The notes beneath the pieces were generated by a model. It saw only the letters and a program-made list of their open reading frames with translations. It did no database searches and had not been told where the DNA came from. A DNA stretch of 17,688 nt, from positions 1 to 17,688 of the forward strand of contig CALBLG010000036.1 of NCBI GenBank assembly GCA_937895975.1, given 5' to 3'. A program made the position numbers and the translations under genes. This DNA is from an uncultured Slackia sp. (GTDB lineage: Bacteria; Actinomycetota; Coriobacteriia; Coriobacteriales; Eggerthellaceae). This document shows positions 1 to 6,367 of this stretch, in pieces. How positions within the stretch are numbered: the first letter of the stretch is position 1; each line of letters starts with the position of its first letter.

Positions 1-16
1 CGCCGAAAAGAAATAG
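1..16 (+). CDS. Extreme 3' end of an upstream gene (partial)
   Basis: The first bases can be read as codons for Ala-Glu-Lys-Lys followed by TAG at 14-16. A strong intrinsic terminator begins 28 nt later, which fits the end of a + strand gene entering from outside the window. Four codons say nothing about function, and the frame is inferred only from the stop and the terminator. Confidence 0.3.
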
Positions 17-43
17 CGAGCGACGTACGCATAATTCGCTTGG

Positions 44-80
44 AAGGCCCGGAGGCGTTTGGTACGCTGCCGGGCCTTTT
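44..80 (+). terminator. Rho-independent terminator of the upstream gene
   Basis: A perfect 9-bp stem (44-52 AAGGCCCGG with 70-78 CCGGGCCTT) has a short inner helix (55-58 with 64-67) and ends in TTTT at 77-80. It separates the preceding gene from galU. Confidence 0.85.
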
Positions 81-296
81 GCTTGCGGGGCACATCGGTA
101 GACGCAAGGGCGTTCGGGACTCGGGACGGCGTTATGGGCGAAGCCCTTTTCTTGCTGGCATGGCCACCATGGCTTGGACGTGCTGGTTCCAATGGCGTTA
201 AGGGTAGGGCGTTACGTTGCTGCATCAGCGATCTGTCGCCTATAGTCGACAAGTTCGCCGCTCCGTGCTGTCCTCCCGTGCAGCCTTTTTGGGCTT

Positions 297-326
297 TTCC
301 CAGGCGGCGCGCAAGTGTCGTACAAT
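297..326 (+). promoter_or_regulatory. Possible galU promoter
   Basis: TACAAT at 321-326 matches a -10 element in 5 of 6 bases, and TTCCCA at 297-302, 18 bp upstream, is a weak -35 (4 of 6). It lies 65 bp before the galU start. The rest of the gene-free stretch 81-391 shows no convincing gene, only a short CTTGCG/CGCAAG hairpin near 82-109. The reading frame open from 59 through this stretch has no ribosome-binding site of its own and does not resemble GalU. Confidence 0.3.
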
Positions 327-391
327 ACCCCTACGCAATCGAGCGGGCCGCCGTGCGCGGCTCGTTGCTTTTCCAAGAAGAGGAGACTTAC

Positions 392-1210
392 GTGAAGGCT
401 TTGATTCCCGCCGCGGGTATGGGCACGCGCTTCCTTCCCGCCACGAAGGCCCAGCCGAAAGAAATGCTGCTTGTCGTCGATCGCCCCGTTATCCAATACG
501 TGGTCGAAGAGGGCCTTGCTTCCGGTGCCGACGAGGTCGTCATTGTGAACAGCCGCGAGAAGAAATCTATCGAGAAGCACTTCTCGCCCGACCCGGCGCT
601 GGTGGCCACGCTGCGCGAGCGCGGCAAAGACGCGTACGCCGACGAGGTGGAGCGCGTGGGCAACCTGAACGTGTCCTACGTGTACCAGGACGAGCCGCTG
701 GGTCTGGGCCACGCCATCCATTGCGCGGCCGAGAAAACCGCCGGCGAGCCGTTCTTCGTGCTGCTCGGCGACGTCATCGTGCCCGACAACAACATCTGCC
801 CGCGCATGCTCGAGGTCTCGCGCGCGCATGGCGGCGCAAGCGTGATTGCCGTTTTGCCCGTGCCCGACGAGCAGGTGCATCGCTTCGGCATCATCGACGG
901 CGCGCCGGTGGAAGGCGAAGACGGCGTGTGGAAGGTGAACGGCTTGGTGGAAAAGCCGGCGCTCGAAGACGCCCCGTCGAACCTTTCCGTGTTCGGCCGC
1001 TACCTGCTGTCGCCGCGCGTCATGGAGCTTCTGGCCGACGCCAAGCCGACGGTCGGCGGCGAAATCCAGCTGACCGACGCGCTCGACGCGGTGCTTGCCG
1101 AGGAAGAGATGTACGCGGTCGTCATCTCCGAGGAAGACGGCTTCGACACCGGCACGGTTGAGACGTGGCTGGATACCAACAACAAGCTGTACGCGCGCAA
1201 GAACGGCTAA
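392..1210 (+). CDS. galU: UTP-glucose-1-phosphate uridylyltransferase
   Basis: This cytosolic enzyme makes UDP-glucose from UTP and glucose-1-phosphate, the precursor for surface polysaccharides and glycolipids. The 272-residue product opens with the nucleotidyltransferase signature GMGTRFLPATKAQPKEML (residues 9-26), followed by IQYVVEE and, centrally, LLGDVIVPD with the metal-binding Asp. GEIQLTDAL and VEKP further on are also typical of the family, and the length is close to usual. The frame is open from position 59, but I chose GTG at 392 because AAGAGGAG lies just upstream (378-385) and the family signature starts directly after it. It is flanked by terminators on both sides, so it is probably monocistronic. 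Confidence 0.95.
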   Translation: MKALIPAAGMGTRFLPATKAQPKEMLLVVDRPVIQYVVEEGLASGADEVVIVNSREKKSIEKHFSPDPALVATLRERGKDAYADEVERVGNLNVSYVYQDEPLGLGHAIHCAAEKTAGEPFFVLLGDVIVPDNNICPRMLEVSRAHGGASVIAVLPVPDEQVHRFGIIDGAPVEGEDGVWKVNGLVEKPALEDAPSNLSVFGRYLLSPRVMELLADAKPTVGGEIQLTDALDAVLAEEEMYAVVISEEDGFDTGTVETWLDTNNKLYARKNG

Positions 1211-1235
1211 GCCGAAAACAACGCATGCGTGCTGG

Positions 1236-1263
1236 GGCGCCTTCGAAAGAGGGCGCCTTTTTT
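1236..1263 (+). terminator. Rho-independent terminator of galU
   Basis: A 9-bp stem (1236-1244 with 1249-1257, one G-T pair) closes on a GAAA tetraloop and is followed by six T (1258-1263). It lies 25 nt after the galU stop. Confidence 0.92.
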
Positions 1264-1407
1264 CGGCCGCGCATTTTGAAATAAAGGCTGATTTTACGGG
1301 CTGTTCAATCGCCAGCGCCCGAGCAGCGGTATTCTAACAGCTGGTTAAATCGAAATGCCGAAGTCGCAGCATGGCGGCGAAAGGCATATGTGGAAGTAAG
1401 GAAAGCC

Positions 1408-2706
1408 ATGACAGGTTTCAACGCATTCGGCGCGCAGGTCGGCGGAAGCCGCCCCGCCAAACAGCAAGATGTTTCGAGCTTGCTTCGCGACACGGCACCC
1501 AAAGGCGCCCGCGCGGCCGCGAATGCGGACGAGTTCTCGCCCGAGCGCTTGGCCGAAATCGCCGGCCAAGACCGCCGTTGGTCATGGGTCGAGGTCGACT
1601 TGGGCGCCATTCGCAACAACGTCGCGGTGGCGAAGCGCCGTTTGAAGCCCGGCTGCCGCTTGCTTGCTGTGGTGAAGGCCGACGCATACGGCCACGGCTC
1701 GGTCGAGGTTGCGAAAACGGCGCTTTCCGCCGGCGCCCAGCAGCTCGCCGTGGCAACGGTGCAGGAAGGCGTGAAGCTGCGCGAGGCGGGCATCACCGCG
1801 CCCATCCTCATGCTGTCCGAGCCGCCGGCGACGGCTATTCCGCTGCTGCTCAACTACAACATCATGCCCAGCGTGTATACGGCCGAGTTCGCCGTGGCCT
1901 ATGGCGAGGCGGCCGACGCGCACGGCCTGCGCGCGCCGTTCCATTTGGCTCTGAACACGGGCATGAACCGCATTGGCGTGCGCTTCGACGAGGCCGTCGA
2001 CTTCGTGCGCCAGATCAGCTTCCACCGCGCGCTCGAGCATGTGGGCACGTTCACGCATTTCGCCACGGCCGATTGCCCCGAGACGCTCGATTTCAACATG
2101 CAGTTCCGCCGCTTCACCGAGGCCATCGCCGAGATGCGCGTGGCGGGCTTCAACCCGGGCATCGTGCATTGCGCGAACTCCGCGGCGCTTCTGCGCTACC
2201 CCGACACGCACCTGGATATGGCGCGCTTCGGCATCTCGCTGTACGGTTTCCATCCGTGCCCAGAAACTGTGGGCTACTTCGATTTGCGCCCGGCCATGAG
2301 CGTGCACGCGCGCATCACGAACGTTAGCCAGCCGCCCATGAGTGAAGGCGTGAGCTACGGGCTGCATTACCGCTCCACCGGCAGCGTGAAAATTTGCACG
2401 CTGCCCATCGGCTACGCCGACGGCTACAACCGCGGGCTGTCCAGCCGCACGCAGGTGGTGTACAACGGCCAGCTGTGCAACCAGGTGGGCAACATCTGCA
2501 TGGACCAGTGCATGTTCGAGGTTGACATGCGCAGCCGCGGCACGCGCCCCCGCCTCGACCCGCAGATCGGCGACGAGGTGCTGCTGGTGGGCAGCCAGGG
2601 CGGCGCCAGCGTGACCATCGAAGACATGGCCGAGGCGCTGAACACCATTCCGCACGAGCTGTGCTGCGCATTCGGCCTGCGCATGCCGAAGGTGTACACG
2701 CGCTAA
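1408..2706 (+). CDS. alr: Alanine racemase (PLP-dependent)
   Basis: It interconverts L- and D-alanine in the cytosol to supply D-Ala for peptidoglycan. The PLP-lysine motif AVVKADAYGHG carries Lys90, the SYG motif (Tyr317) supplies the second catalytic base, and PIGYADGYNRG and GNICMDQCM are family hallmarks. With ATG 1408 the protein is 432 residues, about 50 longer at the N terminus than typical Alr, where the lysine is near residue 39. The extra part is Ala/Arg-rich with no signal peptide. GTG at 1390 is an alternative start, but AAGGA at 1398-1402 is well placed for ATG 1408. The next gene follows after 13 nt, so the two are probably cotranscribed. No clear promoter is visible in 1264-1407; TATTCT at 1330 is a weak candidate. 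Confidence 0.94.
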   Translation: MTGFNAFGAQVGGSRPAKQQDVSSLLRDTAPKGARAAANADEFSPERLAEIAGQDRRWSWVEVDLGAIRNNVAVAKRRLKPGCRLLAVVKADAYGHGSVEVAKTALSAGAQQLAVATVQEGVKLREAGITAPILMLSEPPATAIPLLLNYNIMPSVYTAEFAVAYGEAADAHGLRAPFHLALNTGMNRIGVRFDEAVDFVRQISFHRALEHVGTFTHFATADCPETLDFNMQFRRFTEAIAEMRVAGFNPGIVHCANSAALLRYPDTHLDMARFGISLYGFHPCPETVGYFDLRPAMSVHARITNVSQPPMSEGVSYGLHYRSTGSVKICTLPIGYADGYNRGLSSRTQVVYNGQLCNQVGNICMDQCMFEVDMRSRGTRPRLDPQIGDEVLLVGSQGGASVTIEDMAEALNTIPHELCCAFGLRMPKVYTR

Positions 2707-2719
2707 GGAGGCGCTGGCG

Positions 2720-3325
2720 ATGAGCGTCGTCAACAACCATTTCGCCACCATTCAGGCGGCTGAGGGCGAGGGGTCGGCCCAGCTGCTGGGCGACATCGCC
2801 GCGGCCATCGGCCGGTGCCGGCAGTGCGCGCTGTGCGGGGGCCGCACGAACGTGGTGCCGGGTTTCGGCAACCCCGAGGCGCGCGTGATGCTGATCGGCG
2901 AGGCGCCCGGCAAAAACGAAGACCTGCAGGGCCGCCCGTTTGTGGGCGCGGCGGGGCACTACCTCACCGACCTGCTGGGGCTTGCCGGCCTTACGCGCGA
3001 GGACGTGTTCATCGCCAACGTGCTGAAGTGCCGCCCGCCGTCGAACCGCGACCCGCACCCCGACGAAATCGCCATTTGCACGCCGTTTTTACGCGACCAG
3101 GTGCGTGCCATCGGGCCGGAATTTTTGGTGACGATGGGGAATTTCTCCACGAAGTTCATCTTGAAGACCGAACGCGGCATCACGCGGCTGCATGGCCAGG
3201 TGACCATGGCGGGGCGCTTCAAAGTGTTTCCCGTGTTTCATCCCGCGGCTGCGCTGTACGACCAAACCAAGCAGGTGGCCATCGAGGCCGATTTTCGCCG
3301 CCTTAGCGAGTTGCTGAGAGGATAA
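2720..3325 (+). CDS. Family 4 uracil-DNA glycosylase with [4Fe-4S] cluster
   Basis: Enzymes of this family remove uracil from DNA to start base-excision repair. The 201-residue product has GEAPGKNED (residues 60-68, motif A), the catalytic-region motif FHPAAALY with His174, and cysteines spaced as in iron-sulfur UDGs: an N-terminal CRQCALC group (Cys33, 36, 39), Cys104 in KCRPPSNR and Cys120 in ICTPFL. The 16-residue Cys104-Cys120 spacing is characteristic. AAGGAGG at 2705-2711 sits 8 nt before ATG and overlaps the alr stop region, which supports one transcript with alr. The last 45 nt of the gene (3281-3325) are duplicated downstream at 3377-3421. Some databases call this family a phage SPO1 DNA polymerase-related protein. 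Confidence 0.92.
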   Translation: MSVVNNHFATIQAAEGEGSAQLLGDIAAAIGRCRQCALCGGRTNVVPGFGNPEARVMLIGEAPGKNEDLQGRPFVGAAGHYLTDLLGLAGLTREDVFIANVLKCRPPSNRDPHPDEIAICTPFLRDQVRAIGPEFLVTMGNFSTKFILKTERGITRLHGQVTMAGRFKVFPVFHPAAALYDQTKQVAIEADFRRLSELLRG

Positions 3326-3421
3326 GGGCGGCTGTCTGGTGGTCCCGCGGGTCAAAGGGACAGTCCCTTTGACCCAATCGAGGCCGATTTCCGCCGCCTT
3401 AGCGAGTTGCTGAGAGGATAA
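3281..3421 (+). repeat. 45-nt direct duplication of the udg 3' end around a 51-nt insert
   Basis: Positions 3281-3325, the last 14 codons and stop of the glycosylase gene, recur at 3377-3421 with one T-to-C difference. Between the copies lie 51 nt with a perfect 27-nt palindrome. The second copy would encode the same C terminus (IEADFRRLSELLRG) but has no gene in front of it. It looks like a target duplication or a replication-slippage product linked to arrival of the palindrome. Confidence 0.93.
3349..3375. repeat. 27-nt perfect palindrome with GGGACAGTCCC core
   Basis: The arms 3349-3361 and 3363-3375 are perfect reverse complements around a single A at 3362. The core GGGACAGTCCC (3357-3367) is identical to the core of the palindrome at 13965-13989, while the outer arm bases differ in a complementary way. 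It could act as a bidirectional terminator or be a REP-like mobile sequence; no T tract follows. Confidence 0.9.
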
Positions 3422-3434
3422 TCCTAGTCCCGCC

Positions 3435-3581
3435 GGCGTTCACTCCTTTTCGGTTCGGGCGGAAAAGGCCACGGCTCACTAGCGCTTCGCTATGCGTTCG
3501 CCTGGCTGCGCTTAACTTTAAAAAAGATTGAGTTTGAGCGCAGACGACCTTTTCTACCCGAACCGAAAAGGAGCGAGCGCC
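3435..3581. repeat. 147-bp foldback (MITE-like) element
   Basis: Two 36-nt arms (3435-3470 and 3546-3581) are inverted repeats with 31 of 36 matches, and all five differences are transitions. The 75-nt centre holds smaller hairpins, for example TAGCG/CGCTA around 3480-3492 and CTGCGCT near 3514 facing AGCGCAG near 3537. I see no coding potential and no obvious target duplication. It fills the gap between udg and folC, with the folC ribosome-binding site just outside it. It may be a miniature inverted-repeat element or a large structured terminator. Confidence 0.75.
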
Positions 3582-3610
3582 TCCATTGTATTGACGTTAG
3601 GAACAAACGC

Positions 3611-4918
3611 ATGATTGAACAATTCGACCCGAAAGTGTATTTGCAGCAGGGCGCGTGGCGCGACGTGCGCTTGGGGCTGCACCGCACCGAGGAACTGCTC
3701 GAGCGGTTGGGGCGCCCGCAGGATCGCCTGCGCATCGTGCATGTGGCCGGCACGAATGGCAAGGGGTCGACGTGCGCGTTCACGGCGGGCATCTTGCAGG
3801 CGGCGGGCTACAAGGTTGGTTTGTTCACGTCGCCATACGTGCTGCGTTTCAACGAGCGCATCCAGGTGAACCGCGAAGACATCTCTGACGAAGACCTGAT
3901 GGCCGTGGCGCTGCAGGTGCGCGATGCGGCCGAGCAGATGGCCGAGCAGCCCACGGCGTTCGAGCTCATCACGGCGGCGGCCCTGCTGCATTTCGCTCAG
4001 GTCGGCTGCACGGCCGTGGTGCTGGAAGTGGGCCTGGGCGGCCGCTTGGATTCCACCAATGTGGTGACCCCCGAAGTGTGCGCCATCACGTCTATCGCGC
4101 TTGACCACACGCATGTGCTGGGCGACACCATCGCCAAAATCGCGCACGAGAAGGCAGGCATCATTAAACCGGGCGTGCCGGTGGTGTGCTACAAGCAAAA
4201 GCCCGAGGCCGAGGCCGTTGTCATGCAACGTGCGCGCGAGGTGGGCGCGCCGGTTTCCGTGCCGCGTTTTGGGCGCGTGCATGCGCATGCCGAGGGGCTT
4301 CGCCAGGTGTTTTCCTACGACGGCTTCACCGATGTGCGCCTGAAACTTGCGGGCACATACCAGCCGAACAATGCGGTGATGGCCATCGAAATCGCGCGCA
4401 CGCTGCGCACCAGGGGGTTCGATATTTCCGACGAGGCCATCAAGGCGGGCCTGGAAGCCACGGCGTGGCAGGGCCGCTTTGAGGTGGTGCGCGACAATCC
4501 CACGGTTATCGTGGACGGCGGCCACAACGAGCAGGGCGCCAATGTGCTTGCCGCCAGCCTGCGCGAGTATTTCCCGCAGGGCGGCGTGACGTTCGTGATG
4601 AACGTGCTGCGCGACAAGAATTACCCGGCCATGATAGATGCCACGCTGCCGCTGGCCGCGCGCTATTTCTGCGCCGAGCCGCCCGAGAACGAGCGCGCGC
4701 TGCACGCCGACGAGCTGGCGGACGCCATTCGCGAGCGCGAGGCCGAATATGAGGGCGTGCATGACTATTGCGTGCAGCATCTGCAGGTGCAGGCGTGTCC
4801 GTCGATCGCCGATGCGGTGCAGCGCGCCGTGGAAGCCGCCGGCCCCGAAGGCGTGGTGTGCTGCTTCGGCTCGCTGTACGCCATCGCCGACGTGATGGCC
4901 GCGCTGCGAACCTGTTAA
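3611..4918 (+). CDS. folC: Bifunctional folylpolyglutamate/dihydrofolate synthase
   Basis: This Mur-ligase-like ATP enzyme adds glutamate to folates and may also make dihydrofolate from dihydropteroate. The 435-residue protein has the P-loop HVAGTNGKGST (residues 44-54), the loop TSPYVLRFNERIQVN, VLEVGLGGRLDSTNVV, the DHTHVLGDT metal/substrate region, HEKAGIIKPGVP with the usually carbamylated-lysine segment, and the C-terminal VDGGHNEQGA. Length and motif order are normal. ATG 3611 is preceded by AGGAA at 3598-3602. Whether it has both activities or only FPGS activity cannot be decided from sequence alone. No strong promoter is visible immediately upstream, where the foldback element lies. 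The same frame stays open beyond the TAA and runs into a GGDEF-like relic (see 4961). Confidence 0.93.
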   Translation: MIEQFDPKVYLQQGAWRDVRLGLHRTEELLERLGRPQDRLRIVHVAGTNGKGSTCAFTAGILQAAGYKVGLFTSPYVLRFNERIQVNREDISDEDLMAVALQVRDAAEQMAEQPTAFELITAAALLHFAQVGCTAVVLEVGLGGRLDSTNVVTPEVCAITSIALDHTHVLGDTIAKIAHEKAGIIKPGVPVVCYKQKPEAEAVVMQRAREVGAPVSVPRFGRVHAHAEGLRQVFSYDGFTDVRLKLAGTYQPNNAVMAIEIARTLRTRGFDISDEAIKAGLEATAWQGRFEVVRDNPTVIVDGGHNEQGANVLAASLREYFPQGGVTFVMNVLRDKNYPAMIDATLPLAARYFCAEPPENERALHADELADAIREREAEYEGVHDYCVQHLQVQACPSIADAVQRAVEAAGPEGVVCCFGSLYAIADVMAALRTC

Positions 4919-4960
4919 ACGCTCAGAGCATTCAAAAGGTTTTGCAGCGTGGGGGTCGTC

Positions 4961-5024
4961 GGCAAGAACGGCTTTGCGGTCGAGGAATGGGCTGAACTTG
5001 ACACGAATCGGGCTTCAAGGGACG
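4961..5024 (+). pseudogene. Relic of a GGDEF gene 3' end plus its downstream repeat
   Basis: Positions 4961-4986 match the last codons of the diguanylate cyclase gene at 17467-17492 in 23 of 26 bases and read GKNGFAVEE, against GKNSFAVEE there. In both places the 23-nt sequence at 5002-5024 follows; it is identical at 17664-17686. Here the two blocks are 15 nt apart, while downstream of the intact gene they are about 170 nt apart. The simplest reading is a decayed second copy of a GGDEF gene end with an internal deletion. The rest of 4919-5014 shows nothing recognisable. Confidence 0.6.
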
Positions 5025-5075
5025 AGGCGCAGCTGTTTCTCCTCTTTTTGGCAGAAAACGAGTCTCAAGGGGAGC
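5013..5075 (+). repeat. Dispersed repeat, + copy
   Basis: It begins CTTCAAGGGACG and continues to a region resembling CTCCT-TTTTGG-AGAAAAC and an AAGGGG end. The reverse complement of 5184-5248 has the same blocks in the same order with substitutions and small indels. The first block also occurs at the window end (17664-17686). Confidence 0.55.
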
Positions 5076-5638
5076 AGGGGACTGGCGGGGCTCATAATGA
5101 TATGAGCTGAGCAGGCTTTTCTTCGAGATTGCCTATCGGTTATCGGAGATTGCCTATCGATTATCGAGAAAATCGACGTTCGAGCGTCCCTCGGGAGCTG
5201 TTTTCTACCAAAACAGGAGCTTTTTCCTGACCAGCGTCCCTTGGAGAGCCGTTTCTGCCGTCCTGCTCGCTGGCGGCGCCATTCCTCGGGCAGCAGGTTG
5301 CTGAAGTATTCGGTTCGTCCCGCCAGCACGTCGTCGTAGACCCCTTGCTTCCAATCGATGTAATCCACGCTGGCCTCGAGTTCGGCGATCTGCTCGACGA
5401 ACCGCGCGCGCTTCTCGGCCAGCATTACCTTTCGCTGCGGAATCGAGGCCTCTCCCTGCAGGCAAAGCTGCAGGTATTCGCGCATCTCGTCGATGCTCAT
5501 GCCGCATTTCTTCAGGCAGATGAGGCTTTTCACCCACTCCACGTCGTGCTCGTCGAACACGCGGCGATTGTTCTTGTCGCGCTTCACGTTGGGCACAAGC
5601 CCCTGGTTGCAATAGAATTTCAGCGTTTGGTACGTCAT
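5015..5638 (-). CDS. MerR-family transcriptional regulator, probably damaged at both ends
   Basis: The recognisable part (residues 1-120) carries the MerR winged-helix segment TYQTLKFYCNQGLVPN, the wing NNRRVFDEHDVEWV, CLKKCGMSIDEMREYLQLC, and a coiled-coil dimerisation helix ending near DYIDWKQGVYDDVLAG. Family proteins start one helix earlier. The upstream in-frame codons 5639-5659 do encode such a helix (TVCRETD), but there is no start codon before TAG at 5699-5701, and ATG 5638 lacks a clear ribosome-binding site. The C terminus runs about 87 residues past the usual end (near LLPEEW, about 5279) through dispersed and tandem repeats, giving a low-quality tail with a repeated IDRQSP motif. 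I infer a decaying gene whose 5' end was displaced by the inverted repeat at 5663-5840. DNA target and effector are unknown. Confidence 0.6.
   Translation of the reverse strand: MTYQTLKFYCNQGLVPNVKRDKNNRRVFDEHDVEWVKSLICLKKCGMSIDEMREYLQLCLQGEASIPQRKVMLAEKRARFVEQIAELEASVDYIDWKQGVYDDVLAGRTEYFSNLLPEEWRRQRAGRQKRLSKGRWSGKSSCFGRKQLPRDARTSIFSIIDRQSPITDRQSRRKACSAHIIMSPASPLLPLRLVFCQKEEKQLRLVP
5125..5166. repeat. Tandem duplication, 2 x 21 bp
   Basis: 5125-5145 and 5146-5166 are adjacent copies of a 21-nt unit starting GAGATTGCC, with one G/A difference. The unit length is a multiple of three, so the - strand merR frame stays open and gains a repeated seven-residue motif. It lies in the suspect tail of that gene. 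Confidence 0.9.
5184..5248 (-). repeat. Dispersed repeat, inverted copy, with bulged hairpin and T tract
   Basis: On the - strand it reads CTCCAAGGGACG, then CTCCTGTTTTGGTAGAAAAC, then CGAGGGACGC, paralleling the + copy at 5013-5075. On the + strand, TGTTTT (5199-5204) pairs with AAAACA (5210-5215), with a further AGC/GCT pairing beyond a 2-nt bulge, followed by TTTTT at 5221-5225. It could terminate + strand transcription coming from folC. AGCGTCCCTYGG is directly repeated at 5183-5194 and 5233-5244. Confidence 0.5.
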
Positions 5639-5671
5639 GTCGGTTTCGCGGCATACTGTCCCAAATTCCGA

Positions 5672-5700
5672 TTTATATCCGAGATTGCGAGTTTTGTCCT
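5672..5700 (-). promoter_or_regulatory. Outward promoter-like sequence toward merR
   Basis: On the - strand, AGGACA (5695-5700) and TATAAA (5672-5677) are separated by exactly 17 bp and match sigma-70-type boxes in 4 and 5 of 6 bases. It would transcribe into the truncated merR. Confidence 0.5.
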
Positions 5701-5802
5701 ATTCTGCAGGTTCGATTTCGGGCCGCACGCGGGAAAGGTCGCGTAATTGGCGCGAATGATGGCCGCCCGAGGGCTATTTTCGTCCAAATGGCGTTCATGG
5801 AG

Positions 5803-5831
5803 GGGACAAAACCCGCAATCTCGGATTTAAA
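5803..5831 (+). promoter_or_regulatory. Outward promoter-like sequence toward the surface-protein remnant
   Basis: GGGACA (5803-5808) and TTTAAA (5826-5831) are 17 bp apart, each with 4 of 6 matches. This mirrors the - strand promoter in the other arm and is slightly weaker in the -10 box. Confidence 0.4.
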
Positions 5832-5840
5832 TCGGAGTTT

Positions 5841-6247
5841 GCCGACGACATCGAGCTTGTCGTGGGCGAAAGCAGCACGGGCAGTTTGAGCCGCATGACT
5901 TCCCTTGTCGCGGGCCCGATTGCGAAGGGCGATGTGCCCAACGAACCCAGCAACTCCGGCGGCGGTTCGGGCGGCAATGGCGGCAACGGCAACGGTTCGG
6001 ACGGCGGCAACGGCTCGGGCAAAGGCAACGGCTCGGGCGACGGTAATGGCCCGGACGGCGGTAATGGCCCGGACGGCGGCAACGGCAAATTCGCCAGCAC
6101 GGGCGACGCCGGGTTCGGCATGGCGGCCGCAATCGCGCTTGCCGGCTTGGGTGGTTTGGCCGCGCTAGGTTTGCCGTCTACTCGCAGCGACGCGTGCAAA
6201 ATGAGGCTGCTAAAGCCGATGGCGATACATCATCCGACGAGGAATAG
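5841..6247 (+). pseudogene. 3' remnant of a sortase-anchored surface protein gene (5'-truncated, frameshifted)
   Basis: The open frame from 5841 encodes ADDIELVVGESSTG, then a Gly/Asn/Ser/Asp-rich linker (about 5956-6090, built from GGNG and GPDGGNG units), then KFASTGD and a hydrophobic helix AAIALAGLGGLAALG. This is the layout of a cell-wall sorting tail with a non-canonical TGD-type motif. In this frame the expected basic tail is missing. One frame over, from 6170, the sequence reads FAVYSQRRVQNEAAKADGD and stops at TAG 6245, which is the expected membrane end and charged tail. Loss of one T in the run at 6170-6172 explains the shift. No signal peptide or upstream body is present; the gene is cut off at the inverted-repeat arm. 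A sequencing error could also explain the frameshift but not the missing 5' part. Confidence 0.7.
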
Positions 6248-6268
6248 CGCCCATCAGTGTAAAAGAGC

Positions 6269-6304
6269 GAAAGCCTGCCAGGCGTCCAACGCTGGCAGGC
6301 TTTC
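6269..6304 (+). terminator. Intrinsic terminator after the surface-protein remnant
   Basis: A 13-bp perfect stem, GAAAGCCTGCCAG (6269-6281) with CTGGCAGGCTTTC (6292-6304), lies 22 nt after the remnant's stop. A-rich sequence precedes it, and TTTC closes the right arm, so the T tract is short. It also insulates the toxin-antitoxin pair downstream. Confidence 0.75.
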
Positions 6305-6325
6305 TCATATGTGTCCGTCTCTTTT

Positions 6326-6350
6326 CAAGTATACTTGTACATATACTTGT
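6326..6350 (+). promoter_or_regulatory. Candidate autoregulatory operator/promoter of the toxin-antitoxin operon
   Basis: A perfect 12-bp palindrome CAAGTATACTTG (6326-6337) is followed by a second half-match. TATACTTGT occurs twice, 12 bp apart (6330-6338 and 6342-6350). Either TATACT can serve as a -10 box, but no good -35 is visible. Ribbon-helix-helix antitoxins typically bind such short repeats over their own promoter. Confidence 0.55.
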
Positions 6351-6367
6351 TTTAAGGAGGGATCATT

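Larger units (their letters stand above)
5663..5840. repeat. 178-bp inverted-repeat element between merR and a surface-protein remnant
   Basis: The arms 5663-5699 and 5804-5840 (37 nt) are reverse complements in 34 of 37 positions, separated by 104 bp with no convincing gene. Each arm carries an outward-facing promoter-like sequence. Read outward, each arm encodes DKTRNLG(Y/F)KSEF in frame with the flanking gene body, and each flanking gene lacks its own 5' end exactly at the arm border. It may be a MITE-like insertion, a recombination scar or an invertible segment. Confidence 0.8.

Noticed and set aside
1582..2751. 389-codon open frame on the - strand opposite alr
   Set aside because: It mirrors a well-supported alr gene; His/Ala/Arg-rich composition is typical of antisense frames in GC-rich DNA and no family is recognisable.
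3435..3581. Possible integron attC site
   Set aside because: The element is a foldback of suitable size, but the conserved GTTRRRY/RYYYAAC ends are absent and there is no cassette array or integrase.
3554..4780. 408-codon open frame on the - strand opposite folC
   Set aside because: It is antisense to a complete FolC with all motifs; composition is that of a shadow frame.
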